Assembly (NCBI RefSeq): GCF_018812025.1
Contig: NC_063061.1
Location: 8,960,415 to 9,024,414 of the forward strand
Origin: Megalobrama amblycephala
Taxonomy: Eukaryota; Chordata; Actinopteri; Cypriniformes; Xenocyprididae
Direction of reading: 5' to 3'
Length of the DNA stretch: 64,000 nt
Part shown: positions 33,358 through 46,307 of the stretch, one piece after another
How the letters are laid out: every line of letters begins with the position of its first letter
Position numbering within the stretch: position 1 is the first letter of the stretch
Position numbers and translations under genes: made by a program
The notes under the pieces: model-generated
Database searches by the model: none
What the model was told of the DNA's origin: nothing
What the model saw: only the letters and a program-made list of their open reading frames with translations

Positions 33358-34725
33358 AGGTGACCAGCTTTTGGAAATTAATTTGGTTCTAATTCAACAA
33401 TCTAAGGCTGCTGTTTTGAATGAACAGGGACAGTTCCAAAGACAGTTCCTATTTTAGGCTGCCTGTCCTCAGAAAAAAAAGGGGCCGTGAATTAAACAAA
33501 AGAGATCAGGGAAAGACGCTTCTGTCAGCCTGGAAGTTAACATGCACAATGGAAGCTCTTTGCTTTAAACAAACACATTAAATAACCTTTAATCCATCTC
33601 ATTGCCCACTCTCTTTCTTTCTCTTTCACCGATGACAGGAACACCTCTCCACTCAGGTTGTCCCCGTTTCCATAATCAGCCGAGTTCAATTATTCTACTT
33701 CCCAACGCCAAGCTTCGTTCACAAGGGACCCTGCATGCATATTAAAATCCTCCGCAACTTTCACCAGCAATAAAGTATCAGAGAATAATATTAGAAGCGT
33801 TTCCTTTTTTTTTTATCTGGCACTTTTCCATCTTTAGTACGCACACGCACTCACAAACACGCACGCATACGCTCGCATGCTTTCCCCAAAACAGCATAAC
33901 TGGTTTCTTGGGACCTAATTAACATCACCTGCGTTAATTACTGCCTCAAACCAATCAACAGCTTTCCCACTAATTGGGTTTTTTCTCTATCAAGGCCGGA
34001 AGTCGCCATGGAGACATGTCACCTGAGGCGTGATGTACACACACACACCGAATAAAAGGGGACAGCCTCCAATTTAGGCTTGTTTGCGTAGCCTCATCAA
34101 CACACACCTTATGCTAGACTTGAGGGATCAACATTGAGCTGTTGTTTTTGAAGCGGGCGATATGAAACGTGCCCAGGTTCGAGCAGTCGCGGGGAGCAGC
34201 TGCGAGAAACTCTCTCCCCAGAGACGCGTGCCAGTCAAGATCCCATGTGTGCACACGGATAGGAGAGAGCGAGTGCAAATGTGTGCTGTTTTTCTGTGTT
34301 TGCATGTGTTACCTTACACGTGATGTTGCGTTGTTGTGTAAAATCATGCAAATAGCACAAAGATGGAAGGACCGCTGAGGGCAAAAAAAGGTTTGTGATG
34401 ATGTACGTGTAGAGACGGTCAAGATGTGATGGGATTGATTTCCTTTCCACAGATTCTGTCACATAGACACTTTTGGCAGACGGCAGGGCCTCTTCTTGGC
34501 CCCATAAATGTGTTGTAAAGTTAGAGGGGCCATGGGGCTGGTCAGTCAAGCTCAAAGGGGCCTTCGAAAATCGATAAGGGCTTGTCAGAGGGAGATGCTG
34601 TCACTTGTAACACTGACTGCAACAGACACACAAATGAGTGGTGTGTGCTCGTCCAAAACTTGCTGTCATGACTGCTAGGGCATTGCTGGTAGAGGATTGT
34701 GGATGGTTTCTAGAGTGTTGCTATT
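33358..34725. promoter_or_regulatory. Unique sequence; candidate regulatory DNA
   Basis: No gene seen. Bases 33640-33740 and 33905-34030 (GGGACCTAATTAACATCACC, TGCGTTAATTACTGCC, CCACTAATTGGG) are balanced and homeodomain-word rich. (CA)-like purine patches at 33840-33870 and 34033-34046. Overlapping 60-106 codon frames at 34114-34555 are unrecognised. Confidence 0.3.
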
Positions 34726-34820
34726 GTAATGTGCAGGGGTTTCCAATTCTACTTCTGGAGGGCCTGCAGAGTTTAGATCTTGGTACACCTGTCTGGAAGT
34801 TTAGTGATCCTCAAGACCTT

Positions 34821-35934
34821 GGTTGCATCTGAAGGTTTAGGCAGCTGACTTGTTGCCTTGCTGCCCTATTAGGCAATGACCCTGCAGGCAGCGTTTGCGC
34901 ACAAAGGTACCTCACGAACCTGATTTCAGCAACCTGATCTCACAGAAAACGTACCTGTGGGAACATTTTTGCAAAACGCAAAACACGTACCAATACGTAC
35001 ACTGCCGTTTCCAACAGAAATTAACGCTAGAATCAGTAAAACAGCAAGCACTTTTAATCGTTTTCATACACAATTATGACTACAGGGTCAGATTATGGAT
35101 TAATAAAAACTTGTTTTCACATCTCCTTGCACAATATTATGTTATGATTTCAAAACACTTTTTATGAAAGTGCATGATTTGTAAACAAATACATCACTTA
35201 ACCAGCTCCATATGTTTCGCTTTTCTGATGTAACAAGCTTGCTCGGTAGCTCAGCTGATACGGAAATGTACTTGGGAATGATTCCTATGAAACATGACTC
35301 ACCATAAAAGAGCTCAAAGATGAGAGATCAAAAACAAGCTAAAATGGCATGCATAATAGCGTTTTTATGTCACATTTGCTTTTGTTAACACTACCGGTGA
35401 TAGGTACAAAACCAATGTAATAAAACGTACCATATTTACATTCATTTGTTTCTGAAGAAAAACACTCTTTTAGCGGCACTCGTGGACATTTCATGGCGCT
35501 ACGTATTTTCATTTTGTTAAAATGTTACCACATGTACGTTTCTCTAATGAGACTGGGCTGGATTTCAGACAGACTTCTGATGCAGCGTAACAGTTTAATG
35601 ATCTACAGCAAAATATAGCAAGCTTTGGTGAGAACTAAACGAATATTTATTTACTACAGTAGTAATTTCTCGCTAGAAATGACATCAGAAGTGGAAAATG
35701 TTAGTCAAAAATGTACATTTACACACAAACTGACCAGAAACCGCAACTTTCAGACGTCATCTTCATTTTTCAAGCTCAACTGTCACAAATGGACCACATA
35801 GGATTGAAAAAATCAGATGAAGGCATCTCATGAGAAAGGAAGTGACACTAACTTTGGATTTGGACGTGCCTTGATGCCTTCCTAGCTTGGAATGCAATCC
35901 TCCGAAGGCAGCATTTTTAAGTCTTCAGATGCAG
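34821..35934. mobile_element. Middle nested element with GGTTGCATCTGAAG ends
   Basis: The left end GGTTGCATCTGAAGGTTTAG and the right end, read backwards GGGCTGCATCTGAAGACTTA, are inverted copies, with further mirrored words (TTGCCTTGCTGCC against GGAATGCAATCCTCCGAAGG). No clear target duplication was found. Confidence 0.65.
34933..35556. mobile_element. Innermost nested element with GAAACGTAC ends
   Basis: The left end CTGATCTCACAGAAAACGTA and the right end, read backwards CAGTCTCATTAGAGAAACGT, are inverted copies; similarity continues through GTGGGAACATTTT against GTGGTAACATTTT. GTAGCTCAG at 35247 resembles a tRNA A box but no B box follows. Confidence 0.6.
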
Positions 35935-36034
35935 CCCATGATTAGCTGCATCAGCTGTGTTTGATTAGGGCTGGAGCTAAACTCTGCTGGAAGGTGGCAC
36001 TACAGAAGCAGGGTTAGACATCCCTGGTGTTGTG

Positions 36035-37137
36035 GGTGGTTTCTACAGTCTTGCTATGTGGATGCTAGAGTGGATTTTCCTAACCCAATTCAAAAGAGAC
36101 CATCTCCAAGTCTCTATGATGTTCTGGTATCTACAGTAGAAACAAGCTGTCTGCTCTGCCAGGCACCTATAGTAAACTAGAGAGTTGAGGACTGGGTTCT
36201 CAAGGCATGGACACATATACATACATCCAGTAAACACATGCACATACTGTACAGCGTACTAAATAATTCAATCATACGTTTGGTGTAGGAAGCATAAAAA
36301 ATACAAAAAAGACAAGAACAAAGCAAACATGAGATGAAGCATGAGGCCCTTTAGAGAGTCACTAAACTCATGCCTTTTAATAGCTTATGATGGCTTCCCT
36401 ATTGCTATTGTGCAGACACCAGTACAGGGACAAACTGATCTCGTTCCTCAGAAGCATTAATATTCACATAATGTTCTTGATGAACCAGTATAGACCAACT
36501 GATCAAAAGCCTTTTTTGAGATCTGGCCACTGAGGAACATCTTTTGACAGCTTTCGGCTATCAATCCAAAACCTCTTCACACACTCACCTCCGACCCCCA
36601 TGAGGAATTTTTGCCCAATACGACTCCCTTGACCACATACGTGTGCGCCTCTCATGCAATATTTAGTGCCCAGAATGGAGGCCATAAAAAAGTGGCCAGG
36701 CCTCTGCCATTGTAAATTATAAATCGCTATTGATTTTCTCCGCTTTTCTTTTGCGCTAGCAAAGCACCTCGGGCTCATTGTGAGACACTACTGGCAGAGA
36801 GCACTTTATTAGATTAGGAGAGAGCTCTCTCTCTCTCACACACACACATACATACATACACACACACCGTTTTAACAGCACAGGGGATGTCATGGGATAG
36901 TCAATTCCCCAAATTCGACAATGATATCACTGCTATAAAAGAGAGGGCAGAGTGAAACTGAGTCTGGATCATGGTCCCATGAGGGCCCTGGGCACACGTC
37001 TTTGGAAGACCCCCAAACCCCCTCTACAACCACTACCCCTAGTGCCAAAACCTTATTTATTGTTAAGCGACAAGGATTATTTGGCTAAACAAATGAGGTT
37101 TTAGTAGATTTACTATAGACAACTAAAAACAGTAGTC
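36035..37137. other. Unique sequence
   Basis: (CT)/(CA) simple patches at 36822-36866. A 91-codon - frame (36503-36778) and others are unrecognised. Confidence 0.3.
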
Positions 37138-37530
37138 AGGGGCATTAGTGGCCAACTTGTGCAGTATGTTTTGAGGGGCCCTGTCCCCTAGTGGTCAGCT
37201 TGTGTTGTATGTGGCAAGGAGGTTGGGGCCCTTAGTGGTCAGCTTGTGCTGTATGTGCTGGGGGGGCCCAGGGGCCCTTGTGGTCAGCTTGTGCCATATA
37301 AGCTAAAGGGACCAGGGGACCCTAGTGGTCAGCTTGTACAGTATGTGCTAAGGGGCCCCATGTCCTCAGCTTGTGCTGGGGGGCCTAAGGCGCTAGTGGT
37401 CAGCTTGTATTGTATGAGCTAAGGGACCCGGGGACCCTAATGGTAAGATTTTGGAAAGGTGCCTAAGTGCCCTTGTGGTCAGCTTGTGCTTTACATGCTA
37501 AGAGGCCCAGGGCCCCTCATGGTCAGCTCC
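37138..37530. repeat. 44-bp GC-rich minisatellite, about ten units
   Basis: The core TAGTGGTCAGCTTGTGCTGT recurs with starts near 37145, 37189, 37233, 37279, 37323, 37361, 37394, 37438, 37474 and 37518: spacing 44 in five of nine intervals, 33-46 in the rest. The remainder of each unit is G/C-rich (AAGGGGCCCAGGG). The period is not a multiple of three, so it does not look like a coding repeat. Confidence 0.9.
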
Positions 37531-37551
37531 CAGTAAGTTGGATGGAAGACT

Positions 37552-37929
37552 TTAAAGGATTAGTTCACTTCAGAATTAAAATTTCCTGATCATTTACTCA
37601 CCCCCATGTCATCCAAGATGTCTTTCTTTCTTCTGGCGAAAAGGTTTATGAGGAAAACATTCCAGGATTTTCTCCATATAGTGGACATCACCAGTGTAAA
37701 TGACCGATCGTTTCTCTAGATAAGACCCTTATTCCTTGACTGGGATCGTGTAGAGCCCTTTGAAGCTGCATTGAAACTGCAATTTGGACCTTCAACCCAT
37801 TGTACCCCAGTACAGTCCACTATATGGGGAAAAATCCTGGAATGTTTCCCCTAACATAAACATCTTGGATGACATGGTGGTGAGTAAATTGTCAGGAAAT
37901 TTTAATTCTAAATTGAACTAATCCTTTAA
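37552..37929. mobile_element. 378-bp complete TTAA-target MITE
   Basis: The left end TTAAAGGATTAGTTCACTTC and the right end GAACTAATCCTTTAA are inverted copies with TTAA at both limits (37552-37555, 37926-37929). Further mirrored inner words: AATTAAAATTTCCTGA and TCAGGAAATTTTAATT; CATGTCATCCAAGATG and CATCTTGGATGACATG. Confidence 0.9.
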
Positions 37930-40245
37930 GTCTCCTTCTTATGGACCTTTCCACATTTTGATTTTTCCACAGCATCATGTTCCACCAGCACCAGCATTAT
38001 ACTCCAACTCTACCTGCCAGGAAATCCCATGCTGTCGAACCCCCCTTCATTCTCATCTCTTTCTTTCTCTATTTCTCACTCTTAAGCCTTCTTAAAAGCA
38101 TCTCACAGGCTTTAAGCAGAAAAGACCTTGGCTAAGAGCATCTTTCATGTTACCGCGCTGTCTCATTAAAGAATGCTTTGCAGCTTCCAGCCCTCCTAAT
38201 TCAATTAATGTTTTCAAAGGGGGCTTAACTCTACCACCTAATTCATCTATTCTTTAGCTACTGTGTTAACAATTCAGCTCATACTGCCAGGGGTTAAGAC
38301 ACAGTTGGAACAACAAGGATGTTTCTCCACAAAGTACTCCCATAATATTTGGACGTAGTGTGTTTGTATTACTCTCAGATGTCAAGGGTTTGGAATTTGA
38401 CAGCATTGGTGTGTGCATCTGTGAGCGTGTGCCTGTATGTTTAATCTCCTCTCTTTCCCTCACTGTTTTCCCAGTCTAAGTGCGAGCAAGCTTGTTTGTG
38501 CAACACTTCTCGCAGCCTCTCGACTGCTATCGGCACTATTTGTGTAAACACTCAGGCACTTATCTAATAATTCACTTCAGTCTGCCACCTCAGAGAAACA
38601 CTGGATTTAGAGGCTTCATCGACATGACTGCCACACAACTCTCTAAAGCATCTGCCCAGTGGGAATCTATGGCTCACGTCGGTTGTATTGTTTTCTCTGC
38701 TAAAGATTATGTTGTCGTTGTAACAAATGAACTTTGTTTGATTCCATACCCTCAATGGAATCTGCACTCTGCACACAGGCAAAGAACAATTCAAATTTTG
38801 ACATGTTGAATTTTGTGAATAACAGGTGCACTTGTGGAAATCTACATAGCTTTCATTTGAGTTCCTACATCTGCAGATTCTATGAAGATCTACTATAAAA
38901 ATATCTTTGTCGCACAGATGTCTCATGATGATGTTCTCAGGTCTTGTTGAGTGAGAGAAAAATATGCGGGGAAAAAAGGAAAGAGCTGGCTCTGGATTCC
39001 TGCAATTGTGTCAGCAGTGCTCTAGTTCCATCAGATCCCGCTTCTAGATTTCAGCTCGACGCTTTCTCCCCTAACCTCTCACTGTCTCCTCTCACAGGCC
39101 CCTTCATTAGGATTTTGCAGCCATTCTAACACCCTTTCTTCTTTGACAAGGCAGGCATATCCTGTTACTGACGCCAAGAAAAAAATAGCTCTGGTAATGG
39201 CACGTCGGAGGGCAAGAGCGACCCATAGGACACAATTATTGCTTCCCGTATGTTAACATGTCGAAGAAAGTGTCAAGCAGTTTCAAATCAGTCTCTAACA
39301 CTCTGCAAACCTATTTTACCAGCATTTTTCTTCTTCAACAAGACTCCTCCAACATCTTTTTGAGTGTGCAATTCTTTCATAACTGGGTTAAGTTAAACTT
39401 GCATTTTGTTCACTAACTAATAACATGAACAAATGTTGTACAATAGAGGGCTGATGTTAAGAAATCAACAGCTTGCATTCAAATTCCTTTAAATGTGACC
39501 AAACGAATCAAAATTGAGAAGTAAATGCTGAATAGACGAGTCCACTCCACTCCGCTCTGATCTGAAAGTGGTTAATACATCCTATAGAAATGCTAATAGG
39601 CCTCTTAAACGGAGTATAATTTCTCCATTGTTCAGTCCTGGTTGTCTTTTAATGTGGAGGTCTGGAGGACTGAAAGTGGTCTCCTCATTTGAACTCTCAA
39701 TAAACAGAGGTGAAAAGTGCTGATGGTGCTACTTGAATGAGTAAGGTAAAGGAGAAATGAGTGAGAAAATTCTGACTAAACTTCTGAAAGGTCACAACTA
39801 GTTTTGGTTACCATTTTGGAGTTGAAAGTATGATCACTAAATTCAGCTAAAATCTATTTTTCACATGTGTTTCATCCCGAGCTCGTAGCTGATACTGTTG
39901 TCTCCATGATAGTACTCAATTTTTTTTTAAAGAGAACAAACTTTATTGGGGAAAAATCAGCAAAAAGGAACTTAATTTCACACAACTGAGTATTTTCAGC
40001 AATGAATATTGAAAAAAAAAAATATATGACTGACATTATTTGTTCAGATTATTGGTGTAAAAATAAAACTTTTTTTGATAGATTTTCATATGTTAATATT
40101 AATATATGGATCTGGGATGAGGGTAAAACAATAAAATCTGTACATACTGTAAAAGGCATTTGAAATGAAGAAGGCATGGCAAAACAAAAAGAAAATTTAA
40201 AGTCTGATAGTTTGAAATAACAGGTAAAATCAACTCGTGTGAATT
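37930..40245. other. Unique sequence; possible conserved patch
   Basis: Bases 38090-38230 (AATTCAATTAATGTTTTC, TCTCATTAAAGAATGC) are balanced and repeat-free. Overlapping frames of 109 (+, 38480-38809) and 120 codons (-, 38564-38926) cover one another and match nothing known. 39900-40240 is AT-rich. Confidence 0.3.
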
Positions 40246-41370
40246 TTAAAGTGCCCCTATTATGCTATTTGAAAAAGGTTCCTGATTCTGTTTTGGAGGT
40301 CTCCTACGACAGGTTTACATGCATCAAAGATCAAAAAACACTTTGCACATCACAACATTTTTCAATGATTCTCAAACAACTCGTCGGATAAAGCAGTGTC
40401 TCTAAACCCCTCCTTTCCGTGATCCTGCTCTGCCCTGATTGGCCAGATGGCCCAGTCTGTTGTGATTGGTCTACCACTTACACCGAGTGCGGAAACAAAC
40501 GGCCATTACCATAACCGATTCAGCTCCGGAGACTTTTTAAAGCTCAGCAATTGTACACATTGTAAAGACTGTAATTACCACATATTTTACCATATCCTTC
40601 TTAACGCGAGTCCGATGATGAAACATTGGAAGAACTAGTAGCAGAACTGTTTCTTAGTGATACGCTACTCAGTTTGACGTTCATCATGAGATGTTGCAAC
40701 TGTAATTCCACACCATCAGCTTTGACAAGTGTATGTCCATCAACAAACCGATGTGTATATTTCTAATTTACTGCCGTGCACATGCTTGAACTGTATTATT
40801 AACAGTATCAATAACAGCGCATATATTAGCCGAGCACTAACATGAATGACTGATGTAACATTAAAGTTTGTAAAACTAATCTTGCTCCATCAGTACACAA
40901 AGTAGTAAGAACAAAAGACAATCTGCATTAATGGACACAATTTTAGGTAATATGGGGCCACAGCTGATTAGCAGAAGTATTTCAGAAAGACAGTAATAAC
41001 GTGAGTTAGCCGGTTAGCTGGAGACTTACACAATATAGCTAAAACACAAAACTATGTATTTTAAACACTCTGTATTAAATATATACAACAATAAATAATC
41101 ACACTTACAGGTTGTGATTCTGAGGAGCAAGTTGGTCCAAATAAAGTGGGTACTGTCCCATCTTTAACCACTGATTCTTCACAGCCTCACCCGTTTGAGT
41201 GGGTTCAAGTTTTCGCGAGATGTCCACGCAGAACGTAGGCGGATATTATGAAAATGTATAACTTGTGAAGTGTGAACTTCATGGATTCAAATTGCAAACG
41301 ACTCGTTTAAGCGGTTCAGAGTCGACTCTTTCTTTAAAGAGACAATAACTTTATTTATGTGGCACTTTCA
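40246..41370. mobile_element. 1.1-kb TTAA-target element
   Basis: Starts TTAAAGTGCCCCTATTATGC (TTAA 40246-40249) and ends ATGTGGCACTTTCA, whose reverse TGAAAGTGCC mirrors the start with the terminal TTAA mutated. The word TTTTGGAGGTCTCCTACGAC near the left is typical of an abundant cyprinid TTAA family. The interior has no transposase; the 63-codon frame at 40447 is not recognisable. Confidence 0.7.
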
Positions 41371-43261
41371 GCTTTACAACTTTGCAGACTGTTTACATTC
41401 ACATACAGCTACATTACACACTGCATGAAATGTAATTTTCAAAAAATCCATAATGGGGCAATTTAAGAAGAATGAATTAGCATTGTGTGTGATCTGTATG
41501 ATGGCTGAGTGATATTGGATATCAATGGTACAGTAACACAACCCATATTGTGCTTCAAACATGAGATGTGAGGAAGAGAGCCAGAGAACAAGGATAATTA
41601 CAAGAGGAGTTGACACTCAGATTCCAACACAACACCATACGCTCATTAGCTCTCCCTCCCACAATCACTCCCTCCCTCTCTTTCTCCCTTGTCTATCTTT
41701 ATTTTTCACTCTCTCCCGATCTCTCTGTCAGTCTTCATCGGTCGTCTAGCATCTGATGCATTACACAAAAACACTAAAAAACAAATTAAACTTTGATCTG
41801 CCTCGTAATGTGCATTAGCGCACCACACACACCATCATCCAATTTACCATACCTAATCATTTAAAAGGCCTCCAGTTTACAATTAACTCTGCTATTCCAG
41901 TCATTCATAAACTTCTATGAAGCTCTCCGGGTCAATTACAAATAAGAGTGTCCACCATATAGAAATTTAGATTCATTTTAAATTTAGGAAAACACATGCA
42001 CTAATTTCTTGGAAATGTATTCTTTTGGTATCATGTTAGTGACCTTTTGGCTAATTTAACGATGAGTGTAGTATTCTCAGCACTTGTTAAAATTCATTTG
42101 GCAGATTTAGTGTAGAAAATAGGTCTATATAGGTTTCTGGGTCTATATTGCACAATCAAACACACAAACTAGAGTCTATATACAGTAAAACAAACTCAAG
42201 CCTGTTAGACAGCGAGACGGGCTGCGCTAAACAAAAGCAAGAGGCCAAAGCGAAGATCATACTTGGCGGAACTTTGACATGTTTGTCATCTGCAAACTAT
42301 TTTTTTGGAGAGCCAAGAAAACAAACATTTCAGAACAGCCATTTAACTGTTTGCCATTAGTTAGAGCAGGCGGGGAAAAAAAAAAAAAAGTATGAGATGA
42401 AGAAAGAAATAGTGGGAGAGAGAAAGATGAGAGGAAAACAGAGAAGCCAAGCGTTATTTAAACCAGTCTGCCACAAAACAGAACGATAAATAAATCCATT
42501 GTTGTTTTTGCTTTAACCCGAACAAAAGTGCACTGTAGAAACACCGCAGAAAAGGCTAAATGTTTTTTGTTTGAAGAATAGAGAGGAAAAAAAGAAACAC
42601 CAAGACAATCATTCTTCAGTTTTTACACTGCTAAGATAAACTGGGTTGAAACATTTCTCTTCTTTCTCTTCACTTCACTGAAAGAACGAAACTGATATTA
42701 GAACTGTATTTTTAATGTTTTGCAAAAAGCACAAGCAAATATCTTCAGCTTCCCGCAACTTCAATTTCTTGCAAAACATGTTGATATTGTCCAACTTTGT
42801 ACCCATAAAACCGTTAGCCATAAAATTGAACAACACTTCAATTATATTTGAATATTCTAATGTTTTAGTCTACACTGAGAGTGATTAGGTTGATGATGGT
42901 GTGGGCAGAATATACACTACAAATATATAACTATATCTGCCCTTTTCTTTGGTGTGATTTGATCGTGATATTTGTTTCTTACTTTGGAACTCCAGCAAGG
43001 TCTTGCTTATGAGAACCAAATGTTGGCACCACATAATTTGCAGCACTTCATCGGGGCCAAATCCCAGATATTCAATAGCAACGAGGGCAAAAATACGAGA
43101 GCACTGAAAGTTTTCATGAAGATTTGAAATCATCAACGTTATTGGCTGCTCATTAACTGCATATAAAATATATTTGATAAATTTTTAACAGATTTCAGGA
43201 CTATAATATTCTTTGAAGTACCTTAGAGTTACATATTACTCCCCATACGTCTGAACTGTAG
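41371..43261. other. Unique sequence
   Basis: Pyrimidine-rich stretch 41640-41740; poly(A) 42377-42389. No gene or repeat recognised. Confidence 0.3.
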
Positions 43262-43293
43262 TGTAGTGTATATATATTTATATATATACACAT

Positions 43294-43331
<38 letters not shown>

Positions 43332-43332
43332 T
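43262..43332. repeat. (TA)n/(CA)n compound microsatellite
   Basis: TATATATT, then CACACATA runs, then about 13 TA units. Confidence 0.9.
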
Positions 43333-46010
43333 AACATTTTAATCATTATAATCATATATTTTTATAACTAATAAATAATTTAGAATTATATAACTGTGGT
43401 TATTTTAGGCTATATGAATAATGTATGTTGAGAATATGAAATTAAACTATGTAACAATTGCACTGTAAGAACATTAGGCCATTTAGTCCCTAAAGTTATA
43501 TTTGCAGGAAAAATCTTGAGAATTTTGCATGCCCACAATTCCTCATGATACAGTATTTCAGGAGGTTTGCACTACTACTTGGTACCAGATTTGGCCCACA
43601 TGGACATAATGAGGCAGGTAATTGGCCGAGCAGTATAGAGTAACAAAGAGGTGCATTTGGAGCCAGGAACACACGAGCCGTTTTGGTTCAGCAGTCTTTT
43701 AAAAAGCTGCAGCAGTGCTTGAATGTAATGCACTGCAGAGCAAACTTTAACATCTCTCCCTGGGCAAAACAGTTAAAGCAGCATGTGCTTTTAATTAAAT
43801 GTATAATTCAACAAATATAAAACAGTTATAATCTATTAACCATACAGTGTATGCAGGGAGGAAGTGTGAACTCTGAGTGGGTGGAAAAGAATGAAAATGA
43901 GGTGACAAGAGTTCAAGAAAGTTCATGATGATGTTAAAGGAATATTACAGGTTACATACAAAGAATCTATAAAACAAGTAAGTGGATAATTCAATGCATT
44001 AACTAATATTACTAAATAGTTGTAAAGTGTTACCTGTAAGTCTGAAAGAGCTGTTTGACATATGTCATGCATATGTCATGCAAGATAATACAGAAATTAT
44101 GGGGAGAAAAGGAACTAATGGGATTGGTAAATGACGCGAACCAGATCTGTCTCAGCTACACCATGGCTCCAACATCTCCATTTCTGAATATCAGGAATGC
44201 ACTTAAATAATCTGTTGCATAAAATAACAGATTTTTATGAGTATAATTTGAGTATTGACATTATAATTAAACAATTAATTTGTGTTTCACAGACCATTAT
44301 AAACATCTTAACAACTATAAAGCAGCTCTGGGAATTCAGTAGGCATGCTGTTTTTTTTGGTGACCCTGACATATTACGACGTGTAGCAGCATATTCATAT
44401 GGCAGACTCATAAACTCAGCAGAGGTTCCCACACAAATCATTTCCCCCTAAATACTCCATTTATGTGTTTACCCACCACGTGCTCTGGTCATTCTGAGTA
44501 AATCAGGATTACACACTTACGGACACTTCGAGATACGAAGGACACGCAAAAGTTGAGATCTCCCACAAAGTGATGAAAACTAGGAAAAACATGCATGCAC
44601 TACAAAGAATGCAAAGTGAAGGTCAATGTGGTTGATTCGAGGGGGAAATGCTGTCCCTCCTGCCTTGCACACAGCACAGGTTTTCCTACTATTGTCATCA
44701 GCAAGATTGATAACAGCACTCATTACAGCCAAGCAATTGTCAGCTTTTCCGGGACAAATTATAAAAAGAAACAAAAGAAATCCACACGCCCTGTCATTGT
44801 AACTGAGCTCTGGAGGACCGTTCCCTCTCGCTTGTGTCTTTCGCTCCAAAGCCAGGAATGTTGGCATGATGCGGATAAAAACAATGCCCAGAGAAAACAT
44901 TAAAAACACTTTACATTCAACATGATATGAGTGCCTTACATCTCATATGAAATGTTTTATTTTCGTCACATCCCATTCTTTTCAGTTCTGAGATTTCGAG
45001 CAAAGCAATACTGTTATCTCTTTGGGTGTTTCCACACCATGATCCCCAAAAATTATTTGGATTTGTTAGGTTTAAAGTTATAAGACAACAGATATGCTGT
45101 TCAAATTAAAGACAAAAAAAAATATTTGGACACTTTCTGGTTGGAACTAGTCCTTTACTTGGTTGAAAGCAATAGCAAAAACATATTACAAATTATTACA
45201 AATGTGGACCATGTAAACAGTCTAAGTAAAACTGTGTTATTTCTTTGATTCAGCCCCTACCATCACCCTTACCACATGCTCTCTGTCAAATAAGGCGTAT
45301 GGCAGCGTGCCCAATAGGGCAGAGTCTGATCGAGTCCCGGTGTTGTACAATCGCATAAGGGCCTGGCATGATGGATTAAGCTGTGGGGAAACAGAGAGGT
45401 CTGCTGTATATCATCCACCTACAGCCAGAATGCAAAACCACAGGCCCCCTACTGACAGCTTCATTATTTACTGGTGCTGTTGGCCATGGGAATGCTACGA
45501 GCCATTCCTGCTCCTCACATGCTATTTGAAACTGTATTCCGATTTATTGCTTATGGTTTTCATGAATGGAGGGAATCCAGGTATGGGATTAATTATGTGC
45601 TTGACTTTATCAGTTTATCTATCCTGATGAAAACTATGATCAAAATTCTTTCCACTGAGTAAGGCCAAAAGAGAAATCAATATTGTTTTTACAAAAATTA
45701 TGCATGATTAATTAATAATTATGAATGTTTTGTACTACCTCAAAATTTTACAACTTAAACGAACCTTGCAATGTCATGAAAAGGCCAAATTATCTGATAG
45801 AGTAAGAGACTTAATGAAATCATTTCCATTGTTATGATATATTTTTGCTTGTTTTTTGGTTTGTTTTTGCACCACATGAATTTGTTGGTCATAACAAATG
45901 ACTTTTTTCATGACAACTTTTTTCAAATAATGTAAATTTGTACATTTTTTTTACCATAATAATAATTATAATGTCAAACTACTCAAAAAGGATATATTAT
46001 ATTATTTTTA
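43333..46010. promoter_or_regulatory. Unique sequence; candidate regulatory DNA
   Basis: TTAAAGGAATATTACAGG at 43934 looks like the left tip of a TTAA-target family whose right end is absent. Bases 43560-43760, 44590-44880 and 45290-45640 are balanced and repeat-free; at 44580-44909 both strands are open for about 100 codons without a recognisable domain. No gene supported. Confidence 0.25.
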
Positions 46011-46157
46011 GGGCTGTCAAACGATTAATCGCGATTAATTGCATCCAAAATAAAAGCTTGTGTTTACATAATATATATGTATGTATATATAAATACACAC
46101 ACACATACATGTAAATATTTACATGTATATTTATATATTTATATTTATATAAAAAAT
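46011..46157. mobile_element. GCTGTCAAACGATTAATCG-type repeat end
   Basis: Begins GGGCTGTCAAACGATTAATC and continues GCGATTAATTGCATCC, the well-known end of a cyprinid DNA repeat resembling the ends at 633 and 7265. The rest decays into AT/CA simple sequence and then (ATATT)n. Confidence 0.6.
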
Positions 46158-46307
46158 TATATATTATATTATATTATATTATATTATATTAAATTATATT
46201 ATATTATATTATATTATATTATATTATATTATATTATATTATATTATATTATATTATATTATATTATATTATATTATATTATATTATATTATATTATATT
46301 ATATTAT
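46158..46307. repeat. (ATATT)n microsatellite, about 29 units
   Basis: Longest pentanucleotide tract in the window, with one AAATT variant near 46191. Confidence 0.95.

Larger units (their letters stand above)
34734..36026. mobile_element. Outer hAT-type MITE, split by nested insertions
   Basis: The left piece (34734-34820) starts CAGGGGTTTCCAATTCTACT and contains GGAGGGCC and GCAGAGTTTAG; the right piece (35940-36026) ends in the mirrored words GAGCTAAACTCTGC and AGACATCCCTG. Flanks GTAATGTG (34726-34733) and GTGTTGTG (36027-36034) agree at six of eight bases. The layout matches the 194-bp element at 20617-20810, here opened by 1.1 kb. Confidence 0.75.

Noticed and set aside
35244..35265. 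tRNA A-box-like GGTAGCTCAGCTGATACGG
   Set aside because: No B box follows at the right distance and no cloverleaf can be drawn; it lies inside a DNA element.
37138..37530. CRISPR-like array
   Set aside because: Units are contiguous with no unique spacers, in eukaryotic DNA; it is a minisatellite.
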